Shown here piece after piece: positions 44,185 through 52,735 of a stretch of DNA of 64,000 bases. The stretch lies in the NCBI RefSeq assembly GCF_000620865.1, contig NZ_KK211190.1, positions 261,971 to 325,970 on the forward strand. Direction: 5' to 3'. Every line of letters begins with the position of its first letter. The first letter of the stretch is position 1. Origin of the DNA: Exiguobacterium sibiricum 7-3 (GTDB lineage Bacteria > Bacillota > Bacilli > Exiguobacteriales > Exiguobacteriaceae). The notes beneath the pieces were generated by a model, which did not search any database, was not told where the DNA came from, and worked only from the letters and a program-made list of their open reading frames with translations. A program made the translations under genes and the position numbers.

Positions 44185-45102
44185 TTAGCGGTTCAATTGT
44201 TGTTCAATCGTCTCGAAGTTCATTTCCATCATCGTCAAGTACGTCGAACCACCTGTTCCTTTTGCCCCGAGTGAATCCGTGTAGAGGGTTCCGCCGATCG
44301 GAACACTGGTTTCGCGGGAGACCGTCTCCATGCTGCGCCGGTCGACACTCGTCTCGACGAACAGTACCGGAATGTCCTGTCGTTTGATCAAATCGACGAT
44401 TCGGCGGACTTGATCCGGTGTACCTTGGTTGTCGGAATTGATTTCCCAAATGTAGTCGGCGTTAAAATCGTATGCGTCGCTGAAGTATTTAAAGGCACCT
44501 TCACTTGTGATCAGATGACGCTCGGCGTCCGGAATCGCAGCAAAGCGTTCCTTCGCGTTTGCATCGAGTGTCTTGAGTTCCTTGATATAGGCGGAAGCAT
44601 TCTTCTCATAATCGGCTTTGTTCGCCGGATCTTCTTTAATCAATCCGTCTTTGACGTTTTCGACATATTGAATGCCGTTGCTGAGATCAAGCCAGGCATG
44701 AGGATCGGTTTCCTGTTCTTTTCCGGCTGCCGTCAGATACTTTGGTTCGACACCCTTACTGAGCGCATAGACAGGCGCGTCTTTGCCGTCCTTGTTCGTA
44801 CTCGAGCGGAGTTTATTGAACCATGATCCGCCGGCTTCAAGATTCAGACCGTTATAAAAGACGACATCGGCATCTGCCATCTTCCGGACATCGGTCGGCA
44901 GCGGATCGTATTCGTGCGGATTTTTGCCAATTTTGACCATGCTGTGGACATCGACATGTTCACCGCCGACGACACGGGTCATATCTTCTAAAATCGAATA
45001 AGTCGTAACGACTTGCAGTTTCCCGTCGTCGGCAGAATCTGGAGTACAGCCGGTCAGTAAAACAGCGAGACCGGTTAAAGGAATCCATCGTTTGAATGTC
45101 AT
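44185..45102 (-). CDS. mntA: Manganese ABC transporter substrate-binding lipoprotein
   Basis: A 305-residue cluster A-I (ZnuA/MntC-type) binding protein. The lipobox is LLTGC near residue 19. QVVTTYSILEDMTRVVGG, KIGKNPHEYDPLPTDVRKM (His/Glu metal site), HAWLDLSNG and FVETSVDRRSMETV carry the typical metal ligands. The lack of a His-rich loop and the MntR-like boxes upstream favour manganese over zinc. AAAGGAG precedes ATG 45102, and the frame runs on to 45132. Its start overlaps the permease stop by 4 bp. Gene names follow B. subtilis usage; other species name them differently. Confidence 0.88.
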   Translation of the reverse strand: MTFKRWIPLTGLAVLLTGCTPDSADDGKLQVVTTYSILEDMTRVVGGEHVDVHSMVKIGKNPHEYDPLPTDVRKMADADVVFYNGLNLEAGGSWFNKLRSSTNKDGKDAPVYALSKGVEPKYLTAAGKEQETDPHAWLDLSNGIQYVENVKDGLIKEDPANKADYEKNASAYIKELKTLDANAKERFAAIPDAERHLITSEGAFKYFSDAYDFNADYIWEINSDNQGTPDQVRRIVDLIKRQDIPVLFVETSVDRRSMETVSRETSVPIGGTLYTDSLGAKGTGGSTYLTMMEMNFETIEQQLNR

Positions 45103-45959
45103 GTCGTGAGCTCCTTTTTCGGTGATTTCCATTTCCGAAGCAACCCGTGGCGCGGTGAAAAAATAAATACCAGCGCAAACAGGACGGTCGCGACGAGGAC
45201 GATCGAGGCTCCGGACGAGAGGTTATAGGTGAAACTGAAATATAAACCGACGACGGAAGAAATCGTCCCGAGACCGGCTGACAGGAAAATCATCCGTGAC
45301 AACCGGTTCGTCAACAGATAGGCGGTCGCAGCCGGCGTAATCAACATCGCGACGACGAGAATGATACCGACTGTCTGGAGAGATGCGACCGTGACGAGGG
45401 TCAGCATCGTCATCAGCAGGTAATGAATCAACCGTGTCGATAAGCCGTAAGCGGCAGCCATCGTCGGATCAAATGAGGTCACGAGCAGTTCTTTGTAGAA
45501 TAGAAAAATTGCCCCAAGGACAATCAGACCGATGGCAAGCGTCATCCACATGTCACTTGGACGGACGGCGAGGACGTTTCCGAACAGGATATGGTACAAA
45601 TCGCTGCTGCTGCGTAAAAAGGAAATCAGGATGATACCAAGCGCAAAGGCCGACGTAAATAAAATACCGATTGCCGTATCATTTTTGATCCGGCTGTTTT
45701 GACTGACAAAACCGATGCCGAGAGCTGTCAACAGACCGGTCGCGACAGCGCCGATGAAGAAGTTGATCCCGAGCAGATACGAGATGGCGACACCCGGCAG
45801 GACCGCATGGGAAATCGCGTCGCCCATCAGCGACATCCCGCGTAAAATGATGAAGCAGCCGATGACGCCACAGATGATGCCGACCATGACGGACGTCACA
45901 AGGGCTTTCTGGAGAAAATCATATTCGGTCAAGGCTTGGATGAAATCGAGGATATTCAT
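45099..45959 (-). CDS. mntC: Manganese ABC transporter permease
   Basis: A 286-residue membrane permease of the ABC-3 (ZnuB/MntB) family with seven to nine helices. It starts FLQKALVTSVMVGIICGVIGCFIILRGMSLMGDAISHAVLPG, the family's signature region. It pairs as a homodimer with the ATPase, since only one permease is encoded here (B. subtilis mnt has two). The ATG overlaps the ATPase stop by 4 bp. Confidence 0.92.
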   Translation of the reverse strand: MNILDFIQALTEYDFLQKALVTSVMVGIICGVIGCFIILRGMSLMGDAISHAVLPGVAISYLLGINFFIGAVATGLLTALGIGFVSQNSRIKNDTAIGILFTSAFALGIILISFLRSSSDLYHILFGNVLAVRPSDMWMTLAIGLIVLGAIFLFYKELLVTSFDPTMAAAYGLSTRLIHYLLMTMLTLVTVASLQTVGIILVVAMLITPAATAYLLTNRLSRMIFLSAGLGTISSVVGLYFSFTYNLSSGASIVLVATVLFALVFIFSPRHGLLRKWKSPKKELTT

Positions 45960-46696
45960 GACGAAACCTCCGCTTTCTGAAGGAAGGCAAGCGGATTGCC
46001 GTATGCGCCTTCGATGATATGCGGCTGCAGGACATCTGTTGGCGGACCAATCGAAATGACCCGGCGATTAAGCAGCAACAGGGTATCAAAATAATCGGCA
46101 GCCTTACTTAAATCGTGGTGGACGACGACAATCGTTTTGCCTTCATTGCGTAGTGTACGCAATAAATCGATGATGACCCGTTCGCTGCCGGCATCGACTC
46201 CGACGAACGGTTCGTCCAGTAACAGCAGTTCTGCTTCCTGCGCCAAGGCACGGGCCAAAAAGACACGTTGTTGTTGACCGCCCGACAGTTCACCGATTTG
46301 TCGGTCGGCATAGTCCTGCATGCCGACGCGTTCGAGACAAGTAATCGCCAAGGCCCGGTGTTGTTTCGTCGGACGCTTGAATAAACCGAGTTGTGGATAA
46401 CAGCCGATCAGAACCGCGTCGAGCACCCGAATCGGAAAATCCCAATCAATCGCACTGCGTTGCGGAACATAAGCGACTTTCGTCCGGGCCTCTTTCGTCG
46501 ATTGACCAAGCAAACGGATCGTAGTTGCTTCTGCCGGAATCAATCCCATGATTGCCTTGATGAAGGTTGATTTTCCGGCACCGTTCGGACCGATGATGCC
46601 TACAAGCTGCCCTGACATGAATCGAACCGACAATTTTTCTAAGGCGATGTTTTCGAAATACGAAACGTTTAATCGCTCTACTTCTACTGCGTGCAT
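45956..46696 (-). CDS. mntB: Manganese ABC transporter ATP-binding protein
   Basis: A 246-residue ABC ATPase. It has Walker A GPNGAGKST (about 36-44), signature ELSGGQQQRVFLARAL, Walker B LLLLDEPFVGVDAGS and switch His in VVHHDLSKA. It energises Mn uptake with the permease and binding protein. AAAGGAG precedes the ATG. It is the first gene of a coupled three-gene operon whose promoter region carries two MntR-like boxes. Confidence 0.93.
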   Translation of the reverse strand: MHAVEVERLNVSYFENIALEKLSVRFMSGQLVGIIGPNGAGKSTFIKAIMGLIPAEATTIRLLGQSTKEARTKVAYVPQRSAIDWDFPIRVLDAVLIGCYPQLGLFKRPTKQHRALAITCLERVGMQDYADRQIGELSGGQQQRVFLARALAQEAELLLLDEPFVGVDAGSERVIIDLLRTLRNEGKTIVVVHHDLSKAADYFDTLLLLNRRVISIGPPTDVLQPHIIEGAYGNPLAFLQKAEVSS

Positions 46697-46743
46697 GTGA
46701 AGATACTCCTTTCAACTGCTTTATTTTTGGTGTGGAAACAAAT

Positions 46744-46758
46744 GTTTCCTTAGGGCAA
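46744..46758. promoter_or_regulatory. MntR-like operator 1
   Basis: On the minus strand this reads TTGCCCTAAGGAAAC, close to the MntR box TTTGCCTNAGGGAAAC of B. subtilis mnt genes. It lies about 48 bp before the ATPase start. Confidence 0.7.
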
Positions 46759-46816
46759 GAAAAACTCTAAAAAAAGAGTTTGCCTAATTACATAGATTAT
46801 TCTCCTAACTAATAAT

Positions 46817-46832
46817 GTTTCCTTTAGGCAAA
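46817..46832. promoter_or_regulatory. MntR-like operator 2
   Basis: On the minus strand this reads TTTGCCTAAAGGAAAC, a near-consensus MntR box. It lies 74 bp from box 1 and about 100 bp before mgtE. A further half-site TTTGCCTAA occurs at about 46779-46787, next to a small hairpin AAACTC/GAGTTT. Confidence 0.72.
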
Positions 46833-46931
46833 TTTTAAGGTGGGATGAAAGAAATGTCAACTGCTTTCGTAGAAGTGCTTTTGAAAACATCGTGCTAAGA
46901 TGGAAGAGGAGAAAAACGCGGGGGTGAGAGG

Positions 46932-48284
46932 ATGAGTCAGTCAGAGGAACAACAATGGAAGTTACTGTTACTTGAGGCATTGGTGAAAGAGCGGCGTGAA
47001 GATGCGCAGCAAGTGATTGAAGAAGTTTATCCATATGACTTAGCAAACTGGTATGGTGAGCTCGGTGCGACGGAGCAAGAACGGCTCCTCCGTTATCTTG
47101 ATCATGAGCGTTTGGCGGACGTCATCGAGGAACTTGAACTTGAACAGCAACTCGAGGTGTTACGACGCCTTGATGTCGAGCATGCCGGTCACGTGATGGA
47201 CTTGATGGAAAATGATGATTTGGCAGACATACTGGAAGAATTACCAAAAGAAGAAGTCGACCGCTTGTTATCCGGTATGCGTCAGGACGAAGCCTTGATT
47301 GTTCGAAACTTACTGACGTATCCGGCAGAGACGGCAGGCCGCTTGATGACGAACCGTTTCATCTGGGTGACGGATGAGTCGACGATTGGCGAGACGATCG
47401 AGAAGATGCGCGATTATATCGAATACTCGGAGACGATCAATTACGTCTATGTCGTCAATCAGCTGAGTCAGCTCGTCGGTGTCATCTCGTACCGTGATTT
47501 GATTCTTGCGAGTAACGACGAGCGGATTGCGGACGTCATGGACCGGAAAGTGATCAGCGTCTCGTCCGAGACCGATCAGGAGGATGTTGCGAAAATGTTT
47601 GAACGCTACGATTTAGTTTCGTTGCCGGTCGTCGAAGGGGACGTCCTCGTCGGATTGATTACGGTCGATGATGCCCTCGACGTCTTACGGGAAGAAGCCA
47701 ACGAAGACATCGAGAAGTTATCCGCTTCCGGTAAGTCGATTGATTTTGATACAAAGCCCTGGGTGGCCGCGACCCGGCGTTTACCCTGGTTGATTTTGTT
47801 ATTATTCATCGGACTGGTTTCAGGATCAATCATCAGCCAGTTTGAGGAAACCTTATCAAAAGTCGTCGCGTTGGCATTCTTCATGCCGATGATTGCCGGG
47901 ATGACCGGAAATACAGGGACCCAGTCGCTGGCCGTCGTCGTTCGTGGTTTGATTACGCGTGAAGTCGACAAAAAAGTCGTCACCCGACTGATTCTCCGGG
48001 AGTTACGTGTCGGTCTGATCATCGGTGTGACATGTGGCATCTTGATTGCCATCATTGCCTATGTCTGGCAAGGGGACCCGATTCTTGGTCTCGTCGTCGG
48101 CAGTTCACTGATTATCACATTGATTTTCGGAACACTGGCCGGAACAATCATTCCACTGATTTTGCATCGTCTGAATATCGACCCGGCGATTGCATCCGGT
48201 CCGCTCATCACGACGCTGAACGATATCCTGTCGTTGCTCGTGTATTTCGGGATTGCGACAGCCTTTATCAGCCGTTTGATGTAA
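46932..48284 (+). CDS. mgtE: Magnesium transporter MgtE
   Basis: A 450-residue Mg2+ channel. The N domain (about 1-130) has repeated alpha-helical hairpins (for example LANWYGELGATEQERLLRYL). Two CBS domains (about 135-255) sense cytosolic Mg, and five helices of the pore follow. The selectivity segment is PMIAGMTGNTGTQSLAVVVRGL. GGGGGTGAGAGG precedes the ATG. No M-box riboswitch is visible in its leader. It is divergent from the manganese import operon and shares the intergenic region with its MntR-like boxes. Confidence 0.95.
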   Translation: MSQSEEQQWKLLLLEALVKERREDAQQVIEEVYPYDLANWYGELGATEQERLLRYLDHERLADVIEELELEQQLEVLRRLDVEHAGHVMDLMENDDLADILEELPKEEVDRLLSGMRQDEALIVRNLLTYPAETAGRLMTNRFIWVTDESTIGETIEKMRDYIEYSETINYVYVVNQLSQLVGVISYRDLILASNDERIADVMDRKVISVSSETDQEDVAKMFERYDLVSLPVVEGDVLVGLITVDDALDVLREEANEDIEKLSASGKSIDFDTKPWVAATRRLPWLILLLFIGLVSGSIISQFEETLSKVVALAFFMPMIAGMTGNTGTQSLAVVVRGLITREVDKKVVTRLILRELRVGLIIGVTCGILIAIIAYVWQGDPILGLVVGSSLIITLIFGTLAGTIIPLILHRLNIDPAIASGPLITTLNDILSLLVYFGIATAFISRLM

Positions 48285-48288
48285 CACA

Positions 48289-48337
48289 AAAAAGTATCGT
48301 TCTGCCGAATCTGTTGGATCCGGCGAAACGATACTTT
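48289..48337. terminator. Bidirectional terminator
   Basis: The stem AAAAAAGTATCGTT-CCG / CGG-AACGATACTTTTTT lies between convergent genes. Confidence 0.93.
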
Positions 48338-48354
48338 TTTCTATCGACTGGAAA

Positions 48355-49926
48355 TCAGTCGGTCTGGGCATCAAGTGTCTCTAACAAGTTCACCCAACGC
48401 GTTTCATAGTGTTGATCCGAGAACGGTTCAAGTGCTTTAGCGGCACGTGATCCCATCAGTTGTCGGGCATCGGGATGCATCATCAAGTCGATTGCGGCTT
48501 CGGCGAACTTAGCCGTATCTCGTTTAGGAATGAGACGTCCTGTCACCCGGTCCTCGATGATTTCTGCCGGACCATAACAAATATCGTAAGCGATGACCGG
48601 AATCCCGTAGCTCATGCTTTCGAGAATCGCCATCCCGAACCCTTCGGATTGTGAGGTGAAGAGCGTTGCGACGGCACCAGCATACGCTTCCCGCATATCA
48701 GCGACGAATCCTTTGAAGTGAATGTGATCGGTCAAAGCCAGTTCCTTGATCAATGCCAAAAGATCTTTTTCGAGTTGATCGTTATAACCGAACCCATAGA
48801 AATCAAGGAAGGCATTCGGATTATGATCGACGATCCGACGCATCACCCGAACGGTTTCTGCGACATCCTTTTTGATCTGAATCCGTGATACGACGACGAA
48901 TCGATTCGGATTGACGGGATCAACAACAAGCTCATCCGCCACTGTGTTCGTAAACGCATGCGGGATGGAATGGAACAGGGACGCGTGACCAAACTGTTGC
49001 TTCATATGGTCGGCCTGTCGGGATGTCGCTGTAATGACAGCACTCCACTCATCAATCCGTTTGAATAAAGTATTCCAGACACCACTGACGGCTGCGGTTT
49101 CATCAAAAGGCGAAACAAAATGATTGCTGTGTCCAAATGCCACTTTCCGAATGTTTGGATGCTTGACGTTCAGTACGACGGCATCCAGGTTCTGTTTCGG
49201 TAAGTTCGGCAGACGGTCCCGGAATTCGGACGTCAGCAGGACAGCCGGATACTGTGCCAATAAGCGATTGAGTGCAAACGTATAAAAAGCAGCCGGGTCA
49301 TTGAATTGGAGCTGTTCGTTTTTTCCGAAATAGAACAGATGACTCCAGTCCACGGAATTCATCTTGTGCCAAAGTGTTAAATAACAGGTGCCGTTGCCGT
49401 GAAGAAACTGGCGCGAGACAGGTTTGTTCGTCGTCTTGGAATAATGAACGATTTGGAAAAGTTGTCCGTTTTCAAGATATTCTTCCCGTTTTAGTCGATG
49501 ACGTGTATCTGAAAAATAATCGATGAAAACAAGCCGATCCATTGCATCAAAACGGACATATTGGACGTAGACGCCATTGTCAAAGATACGGTAGGAATCG
49601 TTTTCCGTCCGGCTTACGTCATCAAAGACAATGAAGTGCCGATCTAACCGTTTCAAGAGTCGGGCTTTTGTCTGCTTCTCGTTTGCCTTCTGCTGTCCTA
49701 ACGTATGGATCAGGTTCGTGACCTGGACATGCGGATTCAGAAGGTCAAGCTGTATCATCTCTTCTCGGGTACTATCGATCTGAGTCTGGAGACCAAGTGT
49801 CAAAAGATGGACAGCCCGGTCTGGTTCAGCAGCGGCGACCGTATTTGCTCGTTTGATGACGGCTTTGACAAGCCCGCCGCGTTTCGTGCCCAATGTATTT
49901 AAAGTGAAAAAAGTTGTTCTTTTCAT
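48355..49926 (-). CDS. GT4 glycosyltransferase, TagE/TarM-like (wall teichoic acid glucosylation type)
   Basis: A 523-residue glycosyltransferase. The N-terminal GTKRGGLVKAVIKRAN is the substrate loop of the TagE-type family. The middle domain is specific for this family (FYTFALNRLLAQYPAVLLTSEF). The C-terminal GT-B half has the donor-binding motif SEGFGMAILESMSYGIPVIAYD. Relatives attach glucose or GlcNAc to teichoic acid polyols; the acceptor here is inferred. ATG 49926 fits the family start, but no ribosome binding site lies near it. A strong AAGGAGGTGA lies about 50 bp upstream (see findings). TTG 49950 is an alternative. Confidence 0.85.
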   Translation of the reverse strand: MKRTTFFTLNTLGTKRGGLVKAVIKRANTVAAAEPDRAVHLLTLGLQTQIDSTREEMIQLDLLNPHVQVTNLIHTLGQQKANEKQTKARLLKRLDRHFIVFDDVSRTENDSYRIFDNGVYVQYVRFDAMDRLVFIDYFSDTRHRLKREEYLENGQLFQIVHYSKTTNKPVSRQFLHGNGTCYLTLWHKMNSVDWSHLFYFGKNEQLQFNDPAAFYTFALNRLLAQYPAVLLTSEFRDRLPNLPKQNLDAVVLNVKHPNIRKVAFGHSNHFVSPFDETAAVSGVWNTLFKRIDEWSAVITATSRQADHMKQQFGHASLFHSIPHAFTNTVADELVVDPVNPNRFVVVSRIQIKKDVAETVRVMRRIVDHNPNAFLDFYGFGYNDQLEKDLLALIKELALTDHIHFKGFVADMREAYAGAVATLFTSQSEGFGMAILESMSYGIPVIAYDICYGPAEIIEDRVTGRLIPKRDTAKFAEAAIDLMMHPDARQLMGSRAAKALEPFSDQHYETRWVNLLETLDAQTD

Positions 49927-50087
49927 GAATTTTGGCTGTCGGATAAACAATATTTTTTAGTTGGATAAAAGACAACCTCACCTCCTTTTTGTCTTTTTGA
50001 GTGATGCCAACCTTAGCACATCTATCGAAGACAAGGAAATAAGGGTTCATACATATACTCTCGAAATTGAATCGATTTAGACTAATT

Positions 50088-50720
50088 TCATCTTATCCAC
50101 ACGGCGAGCGGACCGATATCATCAAACCCGGCTTCGAGTGCTGTGATTAATTGATCGCCGTATTCATAGCCGACGAGCGGCTGCCCCGGAAAGTGGGCGG
50201 AACTGAGGCGAATGACATCATCCCAGAGCCGTTCATCCAGGTAATCCGAAGTCAGGTGTGACAATCCGGTCGTTTGACCGTTCGAATAGGCGATAAAACC
50301 TGCTTGCTGATGATCCGAAAAAAATAAGCGGACATCCGAACGGGCAAACAAGCTGTTCGGTAAATCTTCCGTTTCAATGAGTGTGAAAAAACGTGTTGCC
50401 TCACTTGAATTGGTCACAACGGTCCAATCGGCGGGAAGTGCCCGGCGATCAAGAATGGGACGGCGCGTAATCCATTCTGCCGTGAACAGATGGGTCAATC
50501 CAGCGCGTGAAAAATCGTAACTGGCGGTACAATCCTTGACGCTCGTAATCCCGGACAGGTCCAGCTGTTGTTGATGAGAGCGGACCATCATCTCCGGATA
50601 GAGCGGAGGCACGTCACCTTTCGCGAGCCAGCTATCCGGTGTTTCTGTCACGGTACATCCATGTAATTCGCAAATCAGACGACACCAATCGAAATTATTT
50701 TGAATGGCTGCTTGCCGCAT
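50088..50720 (-). CDS. GNAT-like protein of unknown function
   Basis: A 210-residue protein. The C-terminal VGYEYGDQLITALEAGFDDIGPLAVWIR resembles the last strand and helix of GNAT acetyltransferases. No clear acetyl-CoA loop (RxxGxG/A) is seen, so it may be a degenerate or distant member. AAAGGGGATG precedes ATG 50720. The longer frame to 51164 runs through the ion channel gene in another frame and is not real. It is third in a GGDEF-channel-GNAT operon, 14 bp after the channel gene. Confidence 0.65.
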   Translation of the reverse strand: MRQAAIQNNFDWCRLICELHGCTVTETPDSWLAKGDVPPLYPEMMVRSHQQQLDLSGITSVKDCTASYDFSRAGLTHLFTAEWITRRPILDRRALPADWTVVTNSSEATRFFTLIETEDLPNSLFARSDVRLFFSDHQQAGFIAYSNGQTTGLSHLTSDYLDERLWDDVIRLSSAHFPGQPLVGYEYGDQLITALEAGFDDIGPLAVWIR

Positions 50721-50734
50721 CCAGACATCCCCTT

Positions 50735-51061
50735 TCAGTCTTCTTGTTCCTTGATCAAGACATAGGCCAGTGTGGCAATCAACGTAAGGAATAAACCACA
50801 TCCGATTGTGATGTAGGCCATCGTAAAGATTTTCCCGAGTGTCGTGACGGGAGCAAACGTCGGATGACCGACCGTGCTCAACGTCGTGATACAGAAGTAA
50901 AGAGCATCGACGACGGTTAAATTTTCCTGGGTGCTGTAAAAAATCGTTCCGGACAGTAACGTCAACAGACAAAGTATCAATAGACCGCGAAAATAAGATA
51001 ACTGGAAAGCATGGCGTAATCCTTTGAATAACCGTGAAAAAATCGCAAGCATGGAAATCAT
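50735..51061 (-). CDS. Two-helix ion channel protein (potassium channel family, unusual filter)
   Basis: A 108-residue 2TM pore protein. Helix 1 is at about 24-42, a pore helix follows (LTVVDALYFCITTLSTVG), and helix 2 is at about 80-101. The selectivity filter reads TVGHP where canonical K+ channels have TVGYG, so ion selectivity is uncertain. There is no RCK domain. It overlaps the stop of the upstream GGDEF gene by 4 bp with GGAGG before the ATG, so synthesis is coupled to that gene. Confidence 0.82.
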   Translation of the reverse strand: MISMLAIFSRLFKGLRHAFQLSYFRGLLILCLLTLLSGTIFYSTQENLTVVDALYFCITTLSTVGHPTFAPVTTLGKIFTMAYITIGCGLFLTLIATLAYVLIKEQED

Positions 51062-52641
51062 CGTGAGCCTCCTTCGGACGGTCGTTGGACCGAATCGAGT
51101 GTATCATGAATCCGGTATCCGTTTTTACCATTGTATTTGATATGATACATGGCCTGATCAGCATGATGAATCAATGTATCCAAACTGATACCGTGATCGG
51201 GTGAATAGCTCAGCCCGATACTTGTTCGAATCTCGATCAACTCTTCCGCGAGCGTAAACGGATTATCCTGGAAGGTCTGTAAGAGGGAAGTGGCGAACTG
51301 GTGCAACTGTTCCGGTGTTTGATTGTGCAACAGTAAAAAGAATTCATCACCGCCGACGCGGGCAGCGAAGCCAAGCGGTTCAACGGTCCGCTTCAGTAAC
51401 CGAGCCAAGTGAATCAAAAAGGCATCACCAATTTGATGGCCGTACGTATCATTGATACCTTTAAAGCCGTCGAGGTCAACGACGACAATCGTGACACTGT
51501 CTTGCTCGAGAATCGCTTGCCCGGCCCGTTCGTAAAAATTACGCCGGTTGGGGATTTTCGTTAACGGGTCGTGGTAGGCGAAAAAGCGAATCGTTTGCTC
51601 GGCTTCTTTGAATGACTGGATATCCCGGATCAACAACATCCCGTGGATCTCCTGTTCGATGAAGACAAAGTCCGCGTCCATGACGACATAGCGTTCCTGT
51701 TGCTCGAGTGTCAGAATTTTTGTTTCGTATTCATTGAATTTACGCTGGGAAGCAAAATGGACCTCATAATGCTCAAGCCAACCCCGTTGCTTTTTCTCCG
51801 GCAGATAGTCGACGAAGGGATGACCTAGTAATTCTTGTTCCTTGAGCAGCGTATAAGCAGCTGGATTTGCACTCTCGATCCGTCCGTGACGGTCAAGCAA
51901 CAGAATCGCCGAAGGATTCAAGTTGTAAAGCGTCGCAAACCGCTTTTGGTAAGAGGCAAGATAATCGAACCGGCGCATGGCAATCGTTAAAGCACCCGCC
52001 CAAAACAGCCCGCCGTACATATAGGCATAGGGTGGCATCACTCCGTAAAACGAGTTGTATCCGAAGACAACATCCCAAACGAGAACCAGGAGTGCAACAC
52101 CCAGCAGAACATGGATGATGCCGCGCCGTGCATCCCGCAATTGAGTCCGGGCATAAAACAGTAAGCCGATTACAAGAAGGTGGAAAACGTTTCCCACAGT
52201 CATCGTGATTAAGTACGATGCATTGAATTCCGGATAAATGAAGGAACCGATCCGTTCAAATTGCTGACTGTTGATGACATTCGTCTGAAAGACATACGTA
52301 ATCAGGACAATGACCATCGGTACATAAAAGACGCCCGGGTAAAGAAAGCGCGGCATCTTTTTCCACAGATTCGAGACACGGAAGATGAAGTGGAGCGATG
52401 TACTGAAGACAAGTAATCCGGCATTACCGAACCAGTACGTCACAAAAGCGGGACTCATGGAGACGGGAGCAGCATTACGGAAAAATTCGCCGAGGAACAG
52501 CATCCCGTAGGCGAAAGTGAAGAGACTCAGCAAGCGATGCTGCGAGCGTTTCGGGTTTCGCAAAAAGATGTCGATGGCCATATAAAACATAATGAACGTC
52601 GGAATCAAGTAGACGGCCGTGTATAAAAATAAGTGTGCCAT
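51058..52641 (-). CDS. Membrane diguanylate cyclase with 7TM, PAS and GGDEF domains
   Basis: A 527-residue signalling enzyme. About seven N-terminal helices (to about 225, histidine-kinase-N-type 7TM region) are followed by a PAS domain (about 235-350, NPSAILLLDRHGRIESANPA). The GGDEF domain starts FFAYHDPLTKIPNRRNF, with DLDGFKGINDTYGHQIGD and an intact GGDEF. The active-site motif suggests synthesis of cyclic di-GMP. No RxxD inhibition site is seen upstream of GGDEF. It is the first gene of an operon with a channel and a GNAT-like protein. Confidence 0.9.
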   Translation of the reverse strand: MAHLFLYTAVYLIPTFIMFYMAIDIFLRNPKRSQHRLLSLFTFAYGMLFLGEFFRNAAPVSMSPAFVTYWFGNAGLLVFSTSLHFIFRVSNLWKKMPRFLYPGVFYVPMVIVLITYVFQTNVINSQQFERIGSFIYPEFNASYLITMTVGNVFHLLVIGLLFYARTQLRDARRGIIHVLLGVALLVLVWDVVFGYNSFYGVMPPYAYMYGGLFWAGALTIAMRRFDYLASYQKRFATLYNLNPSAILLLDRHGRIESANPAAYTLLKEQELLGHPFVDYLPEKKQRGWLEHYEVHFASQRKFNEYETKILTLEQQERYVVMDADFVFIEQEIHGMLLIRDIQSFKEAEQTIRFFAYHDPLTKIPNRRNFYERAGQAILEQDSVTIVVVDLDGFKGINDTYGHQIGDAFLIHLARLLKRTVEPLGFAARVGGDEFFLLLHNQTPEQLHQFATSLLQTFQDNPFTLAEELIEIRTSIGLSYSPDHGISLDTLIHHADQAMYHIKYNGKNGYRIHDTLDSVQRPSEGGSR

Positions 52642-52735
52642 GAAAAACCGTCCTTCTAAAATGAATTTAAAGAGATAGCTTCATTATAGAAAGAAGCAAA
52701 GAACGAATCTGATTTTGTTTTGAATAAAAGGGAAA

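Noticed and set aside
46760-46785. Small hairpin AAACTC/GAGTTT between MntR boxes as a terminator or riboswitch
   Set aside because: The stem is only 6 bp with an A-rich loop and lies in a promoter region. It is more likely chance or part of the operator region.
50721-51164. N-terminal extension of the GNAT-like gene to 51164
   Set aside because: The extra 148 codons run through the ion channel gene in another frame, and a good start with ribosome binding site exists at 50720.
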